Source of the DNA: Saussurea involucrata
Taxonomy: Eukaryota > Streptophyta > Magnoliopsida > Asterales > Asteraceae
NCBI GenBank assembly: GCA_033807775.1
Contig: JAWVWS010001039.1
Location: 62,001-126,000 of the forward strand
Reading direction: 5' to 3'
DNA length: 64,000 bases
Part shown: in pieces, positions 25,787 to 35,600 of the stretch
How the letters are laid out: the number at the start of each line of letters is the position of its first letter
How positions within the stretch are numbered: position 1 is the stretch's first letter
Notes under the pieces: generated by a model
The model's database searches: none
Seen by the model: the letters and a program-made list of their open reading frames with translations, nothing else
Told to the model about the DNA's origin: nothing
Position numbers and translations under genes: made by a program

Positions 25787-26063
25787 AACATGACTTTCTA
25801 TCTGGTTCTATAGCAGGATTTGGGTCAGCATATCCCAGACCAGTTAGTCTTAGGTGCTAGGTGACAAGCACCCCTTGGAACTTAATTTCCCAAACCAGAA
25901 AGGCCACATCGATATATTTTAAACCCATTTGTACCAGTAGAACATGGCTTTCTATCTGGTTCTATTGCAGGATTTGGGTCAGCCGATCCTAGACCAGTTG
26001 ATCTTAGGGACTAGGTGTCGAGCACCCCTTAGGACTTACTCTCCCAAACCAGAAAGGCCACAG
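25787..26063 (-). repeat. 154-bp duplicated hairpin-forming module
   Basis: Two copies (about 25787-25940 and 25941-26063) share CTTTCTATCTGGTTCTAT, GGATTTGGGTCAGC, AGACCAGTT and CCCAAACCAGAAAGGCCACA. Within copy 1, TCTGGTT (25801-25807) pairs with AACCAGA (25893-25899), TTTGGG (25819-25824) with CCCAAA (25889-25894), and GGTGCT (25853-25858) with AGCACC (25867-25872). The stems are largely kept in copy 2 despite substitutions, which suggests RNA structure. Function is unknown, and packaging or dimerisation is speculation. Confidence 0.7.
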
Positions 26064-26505
26064 GTACAAACTTTCAAACTAAATGATTTTATATATATTT
26101 ATATTTCATCTCAATCACTTGGTACTAAAACGTAGTACTTCCCCCATATTTTCGTTTCCATCCATCATTCTGACATTTAGGCTTTTTGAGCATTATATTC
26201 TATATAAGTATAGATTTCATAACATTGAGCATTCGGCACAATTTCATTCATGTTTTGCTTACCTTTCGATTTAATTCAGAAGTGAAAGTTGAAACAAATA
26301 TAGCTCAGATAATACAAAATACTTGTAAAATCACTCTTTGACACACATTTATTCATTGAATGAAAATTAAAAAAATTCATATCATTGAATTAAATTTGTT
26401 AAGATTCAAACATTCAAAGCAATAGAAATAAACGTAATGCAATGTTACCTTTCACCACTTGTTTCTTGAAACATAAAAATATGACAGTTAAGGATATCAC
26501 CTGAG

Positions 26506-26681
26506 AAATATGAGTTCTAAACTGATTTGTTTAGAAGTCTTAGTCTCTGAAGTACGGGTCCTGAAATGAATTATTCAGAAGCCATTGTCATTTAAGTACG
26601 GGTTTTGAACTGATATGTTCAAAAACCTAAAACGTTGAAGCACGGGTTTTGAACTTTATCTTGAAACAATCAGATCAAATT
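26506..26681 (-). repeat. 44-bp tandem repeat, 4 units
   Basis: Four diverged units start at about 26506, 26550, 26594 and 26638. The last three are marked by AAG(T/C)ACGGG followed by TGAA. Copies differ at many positions, so this repeat is older than the insertion itself and belongs to the element family. Confidence 0.75.
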
Positions 26682-26772
26682 TTGAGTCAATACTTCCTCT
26701 GAAATCAAGATAATCCTGCAAAATCAAGAGATTTTGGTAATCATCTACGATGATTCCTCATTAGTTATCAAA

Positions 26773-26941
26773 AAAAATTCTGAGTAGTAGAGTCAGAATT
26801 CTGATTAGAAGAGTCAGAATTCTGAGTAACTTGCTCAAAATTCTAAGTATCAGAGTCTGAATTCTGATTAGTTGAGTCAGAATTCTGAGTAGTAGAGTCA
26901 GAACTTCTGAGTAAGAGAGTCAGAATTCTGATAAAACTATC
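26773..26941 (-). repeat. 21-bp tandem repeat, about 8 units
   Basis: Units follow CAGAATTCTGATTAGAAGAG with variation. They start at about 26773, 26794, 26815, 26836, 26857, 26878, 26899 (22 bp) and 26921. Each contains the palindrome CAGAATTCTG, related to the TCAGAA/TTCTGA palindromes of the LTR. The unit length is a multiple of three but no long ORF runs through. Confidence 0.85.
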
Positions 26942-27364
26942 CAGAGAAAAATCCATAGAAAAATGTTTGGATTTTGTGATTTTTGAACATTCTGAACTTC
27001 AAATCACCATAACTTGCTCAAAAATCAGAATTTTTCAACCAAAATTTGCAGGGTTGCTCAAAATGTGATTCTGAACACATTCTCTGGAAATGTTTTCTAC
27101 TAAAAACACTCACATCTATGAGTTCGATAACCTCATAGCAAACAGAACTTTTTCAAAAAAATCTTCAAGATCAACAAATTGATCTATATGAATCAGAAAT
27201 CCATAATCAAGATGAGACCAATTGTAAGTCCATAATCACATTCAGACCGAGTTTTGGACTGAATTATCCAAAAGTCAAAATTCTCAATTTAAGCACAACA
27301 TCGGTTTTAAGTCATGTGTCAGTATTATCATTCAGCTCTACACATGAATAACCTGCAAAACAGA

Positions 27365-28645
27365 TTAAGTTGTCTTTGGTACCCATATGAACTTGGGTCC
27401 AGGTTTGTTAGGTGCAGTGGCATATGCATATATTCTATAAGAACCATACCAGTGCTGAATAAAATTCTTGTTCACAAAATCATTAGTCCCACAATATGAA
27501 CAACAAAGTTTCTTTTGTGCAACTCTGACTAATTGATTTACAGAATAAATCACATCAGGTTTAACAAAAGATTTTCTTTGAAATGTATTGTTCTTTTTAA
27601 CATTTGAATTAGGAACTTTTGATTTTGGCACTTCTTTCTTGGAAGTTGTTCCTTTAACTCTCCATTCCATTTTTATCTTTTTAAAAGAACAATTATAAGA
27701 TTTATCAATAGCAGAATCATAAAACAGATTAGAAGAACGAATCTGATCTTTTGAACTATGATTTGATTTGTCAACAACTTTTGTTTCAAATTCTTTAAAC
27801 TTTTTAACATACAAATCAAACCTTGACTGCAAATCAGATTTGGACTTCCTCTCTATCATGATTTTAGTTGATAAATCAGATAATTTCTTAATAAGTCTCC
27901 TTATCTCCAAATGAAAAACTTTCTTTTCCTTCTCAAACTCATCTTTTAAGCATTTTTCTTTAAAGCCATTTACCTTCTTCTTTTCAGTCTCTTTCCTTCC
28001 ATCTTCTAACTCTTTCTCCAACTCATTTATTTTTACAGAAAACTCATTTAACATTCCTGTTTTCTTTTTCTCAAAACCATTCTTTTCTTTTTGAAAAACA
28101 TTTTTCTTGCATTCAAACTCTTTTCTTTCTTTTGCAAGAATTTTCTCCAAATCAGAAATTTTCAAAGATAATTCAACAGACTTTGTTTCAAAACCTTTCC
28201 TCTCAGTTTGAAAGTCTCTTCTCTCTTTCTCAAATTTCTCTCTTTCAAGTATAAGAACTTGTTCAAAATCATAGATTTGTTTCAAGAGTTGACAATTTTT
28301 CATTTCACATGATTTGATTCTACTTTTAGAATCTGTCAACATCTTTCTTTCAAAATTGATTTTCTCTTTCAAATCAACATTCTCTTTTTCTAACAACTTT
28401 GTGTTCTCTTGAGCCTTTTCGAAATCTTTTAGAAAATCAGATTTCTCTTTTTGCAAAATCTTTATAACTTTTGCATATTCGTCTTGTTTTGCTTGAAGAT
28501 TAGCAATCTTGCTTTCAAAATGAACAATCTCAGTTTTTGGTTCAGAAATTGTTTCTTTTGCTTTTACAGGACTTAATTTTTGTAAATTGTCTGAACTGGT
28601 TATAGAAATTGCAGGTCTCACAAAAACTTCAATAATCTCAGGCAT
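27365..28645 (-). CDS. Coiled-coil Gag-like protein of the retrotransposon
   Basis: An intact 426-aa ORF and the only credible protein in the window. Residues about 38-300 are almost entirely heptad-like, rich in K, E, F and L (runs such as KEKSDFLKDFEKAQ), and predict a long coiled coil. Residues 300-380 are basic and Ser/Asn-rich. At 382-385 a CSYC pair starts what should be a CCHC zinc knuckle, but the His and final Cys positions are replaced (F and N), so the knuckle looks broken. The end, GPKFIWVPKTT (416-426), matches the GPK.WVPK block that in plant copia polyproteins lies between the Gag knuckle and protease. Here a stop follows instead. The N-terminal UBN2 Gag domain is absent. In Sireviruses a coiled-coil Gag extension is known and has been reported to bind LC8 dynein light chain relatives. 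I see no clear TQT motif here. The start is the ATG giving MPEIIEV, the first in frame. The protein may help package RNA or may be a passenger. Confidence 0.8.
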   Translation of the reverse strand: MPEIIEVFVRPAISITSSDNLQKLSPVKAKETISEPKTEIVHFESKIANLQAKQDEYAKVIKILQKEKSDFLKDFEKAQENTKLLEKENVDLKEKINFERKMLTDSKSRIKSCEMKNCQLLKQIYDFEQVLILEREKFEKERRDFQTERKGFETKSVELSLKISDLEKILAKERKEFECKKNVFQKEKNGFEKKKTGMLNEFSVKINELEKELEDGRKETEKKKVNGFKEKCLKDEFEKEKKVFHLEIRRLIKKLSDLSTKIMIERKSKSDLQSRFDLYVKKFKEFETKVVDKSNHSSKDQIRSSNLFYDSAIDKSYNCSFKKIKMEWRVKGTTSKKEVPKSKVPNSNVKKNNTFQRKSFVKPDVIYSVNQLVRVAQKKLCCSYCGTNDFVNKNFIQHWYGSYRIYAYATAPNKPGPKFIWVPKTT

Positions 28646-29118
28646 GATGAAATGACAAATTCGAATATCAACTATGAATTATGATCAAAAATGAGAATCA
28701 ACACAAATCTAGAACATGCAAGAATTAATCAAATCTGTCACATGCATTTCATCAAACAGTTAGAGTACATGAATTAATGAAATCTTCTTTTCAACAAAAA
28801 ATATGAATACTAATCAACATGCAGCAGATATAATCACTTTGATCAAGAAACAAATCAAGAATTTCGAAAACATACCGGTGATCTCTGTTTAATTTCGAGA
28901 ATTAATCAGCATAGAGAGAAAATCTTTGGATGACTTGATTGTAAGATATCGATTCAACAGAAAGACAAATTCAAATTTCTTGAATCAATGATAGAAACGA
29001 ATTCAAGAATTGTTAGGAATTCAAGAATTGTTAGCAGCAGCGGAATCAATTGTCGAATTGATCAAGAAACTTCAAGAACGCGATCAAACACACTCTTGGT
29101 CGAATTTGTTTGTTGATT
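28646..29118 (-). other. Retrotransposon 5' leader
   Basis: About 470 bp of AT-rich sequence between the PBS and the ATG of the Gag-like ORF, with no long reading frame. An autonomous copia element would begin its Gag, including the N-terminal UBN2-type Gag domain, close to this region. I see no such domain. The leader contains a candidate intron (see 28735-28875) and short AATTCTTGAATTC-type repeats near 29000-29030. Confidence 0.7.
28735..28875 (-). other. Candidate leader intron
   Basis: On the - strand, a donor-like CCG/GTATGTTTT begins at 28875 and an acceptor-like GCATGTGACAG ends at 28735, with a branch-like CTCTAAC about 30 nt before it. The intervening 141 nt is T-rich and free of a conserved ORF. 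Removal would not touch the Gag-like ORF. This is motif-level evidence only, with no transcript support. Confidence 0.3.
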
Positions 29119-29131
29119 GGCTCTGATACCA
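29119..29131 (-). other. Primer binding site for initiator-Met tRNA
   Basis: The - strand reads TGGTATCAGAGCC, two nucleotides from the LTR end. This matches the standard plant Ty1/copia PBS complementary to the 3' end of tRNA-iMet. It fixes the element's orientation as the - strand. Confidence 0.95.
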
Positions 29132-29321
29132 ATTGAAAGTTCAGGATACACTCTTACAATCAAATATGAACATTCAAGATCGTATTCACAGCAACTGGTC
29201 ATATGATTTATTAACAATCTGTGAATTACAAGATATTACAATAAATTTCTCTAAATGGATTCACCAAAGATTATATCAAAGATTCTCTCCAAAGATTCTT
29301 TTAGCTACAGTTGCTAACTCC

Positions 29322-29329
29322 TATATATA
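29322..29329 (-). promoter_or_regulatory. LTR TATA box
   Basis: The - strand has TATATATA followed by GGAGTTAGC, about 57 bp downstream of a G-box and inside the LTR next to the PBS. It is the best candidate core promoter for the element. An 8-bp inverted repeat, TACTGTAG / CTACAGTA (29328-29335 and 29349-29356), sits directly upstream of it. The other LTR has the same box at 24295-24302. Confidence 0.65.
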
Positions 29330-29385
29330 CTGTAGATAATAGCTAAAGCTACAGTACATATGAGAAACAGACTAATAGAACAATT

Positions 29386-29393
29386 ACACGTGT
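29386..29393. promoter_or_regulatory. G-box / ABRE-like ACACGTGT
   Basis: Palindromic ACACGTGT followed by CC gives the ACGTGTC form of an abscisic-acid-response-type element, upstream of the LTR TATA box. The second LTR carries it at 24359-24366. Plant bZIP and bHLH factors bind CACGTG cores, but responsiveness of this LTR is inference. Confidence 0.45.
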
Positions 29394-29677
29394 CCTAATT
29401 AGTAACTGAATATAACAGAGAATATCCCAAGATATGAATTCTGAACATACTTCTGAATAAGCGCTTCAGAACAATTGTCTTCATAGTCAGAAGTTCTGAG
29501 TCTCCTACTCAGAACTCTGAACCTTCTAGTCAGAATCCAACACTTAGAATCTTTTTGAGATTTCTCACTCAGAACTTCTGAGTCTTCTACTCAGAACTTC
29601 TGAGTCTTCTGAGTCTTCTTTAGTCTTCTTACTCAGAACTCAACACTTGTGTTTTTGACAAAACTCTAGACCTAACA

Positions 29678-29682
29678 GTTCT
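29678..29682. repeat. Target site duplication GTTCT, right
   Basis: Matches 24102-24106. The monomer resumes here: 251 bp before the element and 318 bp after the duplicated site give exactly one 569-bp monomer, so the insertion caused no other change. Confidence 0.95.
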
Positions 29683-32600
29683 GTTTGTTGAAAAATCCGT
29701 ATAAAATCACTCACTCATTGGTCTGATTGAGGTGTATAATATATCGATGGAAATCTCTCTGTGTCTAGAACAACTTTCTAGTTTAAAACGAGATCTAATT
29801 GCGACTTTAAGGGGCTCGAAATAATGTATTTCCAAAACTGGTCATGTTAAAACGGGTTTTGCGCACTGTTTTTGTAAAATTCATATAAAATTGGTCATTG
29901 ATCCAAAAAATATGCATTTTAGACGATTAGATTCCTAAGAAATAGTAGTACGTTTTTAATTTAGATGTCAAATCTTAATTTGTTCTCTAAGTATGGGTAA
30001 ATCGTCAAAACGCTTGTAGGACGGAAGCTATAACTTTTAAAAGTTGTTTTCTACTAAAAACTAGGGGTGAGCATCGGTCGGGTCGGGTCGGGCCGAAAAA
30101 CCCCCATCCCGATCGGGTTTTGGGTGGACAAAACAGGCCCCGAAACCCTTCCTAAGTAATGTTCGAGTTTCGGACTTTGGGTCTAATCGGTTTTCGGGTT
30201 CATCGGGTCGGGTTCATCGGGTTTCGGACTTAGATCTAAGCATAAAGTTCTGTTTGTTGAAAAATCCGTATAAAATCACTCACTCATTGGTCTGATTGAG
30301 GTGTATAATATATCGATGGAAAGCTCTCTGTGTCTAGAACAACTTTCTAGTTTACAACGAGATCTAATTGCGACTTTAAGGGGCTCGAAATAATGTATTT
30401 CCAAAACTGGTCATGTTAAAACGGGTTTTGCGCACTGTTTTTGTAAAATTCATATAAAAATTGGTCATTGATCCAAAAAATATGCATTTTAGACGATTAG
30501 ATTCCTAAGAAATAGTAGTACGTTTTTAATTTAGATGTCAAATCTTAATTTGTTCTCTAAGTATGGGTAAATCGTCAAAACGCTTGTAGGACGGAAGCTG
30601 TAACTTTTCAAAGTTGTTTTCTACTAAAAACTAGGGGTGAGCATCGGTCGGGTCGGGTCGGGCCGAAAAACCCCCATCCCGATCGGGGTTTGGGTGGACA
30701 AAACAGGCCCCGAAACCCTTCCTAAGTAAAGTTCGAGTTTCAGACTTTGGGTCTAATCGGTTTTCGGGTTGATCGGGTCGGGTTCATCGGGTTTCGGACT
30801 TAGATCTAAGCATAAAGTTCTGTTTGTTGAAAAATCCGTATAAAATCACTCACTCATTGGTCTGATTGAGGTGTATAATATATCGATGGAAATCTCTCTG
30901 TGTCTAGAACAACTTTCTAGTTTAAAACGAGATCTAATTGCGACTTTAAGGGGCTCGAAATAATGTATTTCCAAAACTGGTCATGTTAAAACGGGTTTTG
31001 CGCACTGTTTTTGTAAAATTCATATAAAATTGGTCATTGATCCAAAAAATATGCATTTTAGACGATTAGATTCCTAAGAAATAGTAGTACGTTTTTAATT
31101 TAGATGTCAAATCTTAATTTGTTCTCTAAGTATGGGTAAATCGTCAAAACGCTTGTAGGACGGAAGCTATAACTTTTAAAAGTTGTTTTCTACTAAAAAC
31201 TAGGCGTGAGCATCGGTCGGGTCGGGTCGGGCCGAAAAACCCCCATCCCGATCGGGTTTTGGGTGGACAAAACAGGCCCCGAAACCCTTCCTAAGTAAAG
31301 TTCGAGTTTCGGACTTTGGGTCTAATCGGTTTTCGGGTTGATCGGGTCGGGTTCATCGGGTTTCGGGCTTAGATTTAAGCATAAAGTTCTGTTTGTTGAA
31401 AAATCCGTATAAAATCACTCACTCATTGGTCTGATTGAGGTGTATAATATATCGATGGAAAGCTCTCTGTGTCTAGAACAACTTTCTAGTTTACAACGAG
31501 ATCTAATTGCGACTTTAAGGGGCTCGAAATAATGTATTTCCAAAACTGGTCATGTTAAAACGGGTTTTGCGCACTGTTTTTGTAAAATTCATATAAAATT
31601 GGTCATTGATCCAAAAAATATGCATTTTAGACGATTAGATTCCTAAGAAATAGTAGTACGTTTTTAATTTAGATGTCAAATCTTAATTTGTTCTCTAAGT
31701 ATGGGTAAATCGTCAAAACGCTTGTAGGACGGAAGCTATAACTTTTAAAAGTTGTTTTCTACTAAAAACTAGGGGTGAGCATCGGTCGGGTCGGGTCGGG
31801 CCGAAAAACCCCCATCCCGATCGGGTTTTGGGTGGACAAAACAGGCCCCGAAACCCTTCCTAAGTAATGTTCGAGTTTCGGACTTTGGGTCTAATCGGTT
31901 TTCGGGTTCATCGGGTCGGGTTCATCGGGTTTCGGACTTAGATCTAAGCATAAAGTTCTGTTTGTTGAAAAATCCGTATAAAATCACTCACTCATTGGTC
32001 TGATTGAGGTGTATAATATATCGATGGAAAGCTCTCTGTGTCTAGAACAACTTTCTAGTTTACAACGAGATCTAATTGCGACTTTAAGGGGCTCGAAATA
32101 ATGTATTTCCAAAACTGGTCATGTTAAAACGGGTTTTGCGCACTGTTTTTGTAAAATTCATATAAAATTGGTCATTGATCCAAAAAATATGCATTTTAGA
32201 CGATTAGATTCCTAAGAAATAGTAGTACGTTTTTAATTTAGATGTCAAATCTTAATTTGTTCTCTAAGTATGGGTAAATCGTCAAAACGCTTGTAGGACG
32301 GAAGCTATAACTTTTAAAAGTTGTTTTCTACTAAAAACTAGGGGTGAGCATCGGTCGGGTCGGGTCGGGCCGAAAACCCCCCATCCCGATCGGGGTTTGG
32401 GTGGACAAAACAGGCCCCGAAACCCTTCCTAAGTAAAGTTCGAGTTTCGGACTTTGGGTCTAATCGGTTTTCGGGTTCATCGGGTTTCGGACTTAGATCT
32501 AAGCATAAAGTTCTGTTTGTTGAAAAATCCGTATAAAATCACTCACTCATTGGTCTGATTGAGGTGTATAATATATCGATGGAAATCTCTCTGTGTCTAG

Positions 32601-35600
32601 AACAACTTTCTAGTTTACAACGAGATCTAATTGCGACTTTAAGAGGCTCGAAATAATGTATTTCCAAAACTGGTCATGTTAAAACGGGTTTTGCGCACTG
32701 TTTTTGTAAAATTCATATAAAATTGGTCATTGATCCAAAAAATATGCATTTTAGACGATTAGATTCCTAAGAAATAGTAGTACGTTTTTAATTTAGATGT
32801 CAAATCTTAATTTGTTCTCTAAGTATGGGTAAATCGTCAAAACGCTTGTAGGACGGAAGCTGTAACTTTTCAAAGTTGTTTTCTACTAAAAACTAGGGGT
32901 GAGCATCGGTCGGGTCGGGTCGGGCCGAAAACCCCCCATCCCGATCGGGGTTTGGGTGGACAAAACAGGCCCCGAAACCCTTCCTAAGTAAAGTTCGAGT
33001 TTCGGACTTTGGGTCTAATCGGTTTTCGGGTTGATCGGGTCGGGTTCATCGGGTTTCGGACTTAGATCTAAGCATAAAGTTCTGTTTGTTGAAAAATCCG
33101 TATAAAATCACTCACTCATTGGTCTGATTGAGGTGTATAATATATCGATGGAAATCTCTCTGTGTCTAGAACAACTTTCTAGTTTACAACGAGATCTAAT
33201 TGCGACTTTAAGAGGCTCGAAATAATGTATTTCCAAAACTGGTCATGTTAAAACGGGTTTTGCGCACTGTTTTTGTAAAATTCATATAAAATTGGTCATT
33301 GATCCAAAAAATATGCATTTTAGACGATTAGATTCCTAAGAAATAGTAGTACGTTTTTAATTTAGATGTCAAATCTTAATTTGTTCTCTAAGTATGGGTA
33401 AATCGTCAAAACGCATGTAGGACGGAAGCTATAACTTTTAAAAGTTGTTTTCTACTTAAAACTAGGGGTGAGCATCGGTCGGGTCGGGTCGGGCCGAAAA
33501 ACCCCCATCCCGATCGGGTTTTGGGTGGACAAAACAGGCCCCGAAACCCTTCCTAAGTAAAGTTCGAGTTTCGGACTTTGGGTCTAATCGGTTTTCGGGT
33601 TCATCGGGTCGGGTTCATCGGGTTTCGGACTTAGATCTAAGCATAAAGTTCTGTTTGTTGAAAAATCCGTATAAAATCACTCACTCATTGGTCTGATTGA
33701 GGTGTATAATATATCGATGGAAAGCTCTCTGTGTCTAGAACAACTTTCTAGTTTACAACGAGATCTAATTGCGACTTTAAGGGGCTCGAAATAATGTATT
33801 TCCAAAACTGGTCATGTTAAAACGGGTTTTGCGCACTGTTTTTGTAAAATTCATATAAAATTGGTCATTGATCCAAAAAATATGCATTTTAGACGATTAG
33901 ATTCCTAAGAAATAGTAGTACGTTTTTAATTTAGATGTCAAATCTTAATTTGTTCTCTAAGTATGGGTAAATCGTCAAAACGCTTGTAGGACGGAAGCTG
34001 TAACTTTTCAAAGTTGTTTTCTACTAAAAACTAGGGGTGAGCATCGGTCGGGTCGGGTCGGGCCGAAAACCCCCCATCCCGATCGGGGTTTGGGTGGACA
34101 AAACAGGCCCCGAAACCCTTCCTAAGTAAAGTTCGAGTTTCGGACTTTGGGTCTAATCGGTTTTCGGGTTCATCGGGTCGGGTTCATCGGGTTTCGGACT
34201 TAGATCTAAGCATAAAGTTCTGTTTGTTGAAAAATCCGTATAAAATCACTCACTCATTGGTCTGATTGAGGTGTATAATATATCGATGGAAATCTCTCTG
34301 TGTCTAGAACAACTTTCTAGTTTACAACGAGATCTAATTGCGACTTTAAGGGGCTCGAAATAATGTATTTCCAAAACTGGTCATGTTAAAACGGGTTTTG
34401 CGCACTGTTTTTGTAAATTTCATATAAAATTGGTCATTGATCCAAAAAATATGCATTTTAGACGATTAGATTCCTAAGAAATAGTAGTACGTTTTTAATT
34501 TAGATGTCAAATCTTAATTTGTTCTCTAAGTATGGGTAAATCGTCAAAACGCTTGTAGGACGGAAGCTATAACTTTTAAAAGTTGTTTTCTACTAAAAAC
34601 TAGGCGTGAGCATCGGTCGGGTCGGGTCGGGCCGAAAACCCCCCATCCCGATCGGGTTTTGGGTGGACAAAACAGGCCCCGAAACCCTTCCTAAGTAAAG
34701 TTCGAGTTTCGGACTTTGGGTCTAATCGGTTTTCGGGTTCATCGGGTCGGGTTCATCGGGTTTCGGACTTAGATCTAAGCATAAAGTTCTGTTTGTTGAA
34801 AAATCCGTATAAAATCACTCACTCATTGGTCTGATTGAGGTGTATAATATATCGATGGAAAGCTCTCTGTGTCTAGAACAACTTTCTAGTTTACAACGAG
34901 ATCTAATTGCGACTTTAAGGGGCTCGAAATAATGTATTTCCAAAACTGGTCATGTTAAAACGGGTTTTGCGCACTGTTTTTGTAAAATTCATATAAAATT
35001 GGTCATTGATCCAAAAAATATGCATTTTAGACGATTAGATTCCTAAGAAATAGTAGTACGTTTTTAATTTAGATGTCAAATCTTAATTTGTTCTCTAAGT
35101 ATGGGTAAATCGTCAAAACGCTTGTAGGACGGAAGCTGTAACTTTTCAAAGTTGTTTTCTACTAAAAACTAGGGGTGAGCATCGGTCGGGTCGGGTCGGG
35201 CCGAAAAACCCCCATCCCGATCGGGTTTTGGGTGGACAAAACAGGCCCCGAAACCCTTCCTAAGTAATGTTCGAGTTTCGGACTTTGGGTCTAATCGGTT
35301 TTCGGGTTCATCGGGTCGGGTTCATCGGGTTTCGGACTTAGATCTAAGCATAAAGTTCTGTTTGTTGAAAAATCCGTATAAAATCACTCACTCATTGGTC
35401 TGATTGAGGTGTATAATATATCGATGGAAAGCTCTCTGTGTCTAGAACAACTTTCTAGTTTACAACGAGATCTAATTGCGACTTTAAGGGGCTCGAAATA
35501 ATGTATTTCCAAAACTGGTCATGTTAAAACGGGTTTTGCGCACTGTTTTTGTAAAATTCATATAAAATTGGTCATTGATCCAAAAAATATGCATTTTAGA

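Larger units (their letters stand above)
24682..27364 (-). other. Non-coding internal region where pol would be
   Basis: The 2.7 kb between the Gag-like stop and the 3' LTR has no ORF above about 65 codons on either strand that looks real, and none of the copia pol motifs. It is a series of short tandem repeats: 21 bp at 26773-26941, 44 bp at 26506-26681, 154 bp at 25787-26063, 25 bp at 25681-25753, and 46/51 bp units at 25010-25184. It ends in the multiple PPT-like motifs. The rest, including 25250-25680 and 26070-26500, is AT-rich sequence in which I see nothing further. The layout suggests replacement or deletion of pol with retention of cis-acting sequences. Confidence 0.8.
24107..29677 (-). 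mobile_element. Non-autonomous Sirevirus-like Ty1/copia LTR retrotransposon
   Basis: A 5571-bp element on the - strand. In its own orientation it reads LTR (29677-29134), PBS (29131-29119), leader, coiled-coil Gag-like ORF (28645-27365), about 2.7 kb non-coding, PPT region, and LTR (24681-24107). The LTRs start TGTTAGG and end CTTTCA, and GTTCT target duplications flank the element. The two LTRs appear identical except for one 31-bp repeat unit, so insertion is recent. No protease, integrase, reverse transcriptase or RNase H ORF is present, so transposition must have relied on enzymes supplied by another copy. Assignment to the Sirevirus (SIRE) lineage rests on the repeated AGGGGGAG tracts, the long coiled-coil Gag extension and the iMet PBS. 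Lineage confidence is moderate. Confidence 0.93.
29134..29677 (-). repeat. 5' LTR (element orientation), 544 bp
   Basis: Promoter-bearing LTR, adjacent to the PBS. It begins TG and ends CA in element orientation. Read on the - strand, it holds a block of TCAGAA/TTCTGA palindromes (about 29480-29640), then a G-box (29386-29393), a TATA box (29322-29329), and an AATAAA-type signal (29207-29212). This is a plausible U3-R-U5 order. It is shorter than the other LTR by one 31-bp repeat unit. Confidence 0.95.

Noticed and set aside
24682..27364. Degraded pol or envelope-like gene in the retrotransposon
   Set aside because: No protease, integrase, RT or RNase H motif and no long frame even with frameshifts was recognised. 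The region is made of short repeats instead.
25944..27499. Short + strand frames at 25944, 26083 and 27314
   Set aside because: They lie antisense to the retrotransposon in AT-rich or repeat DNA, or overlap the real Gag-like ORF. No motifs.
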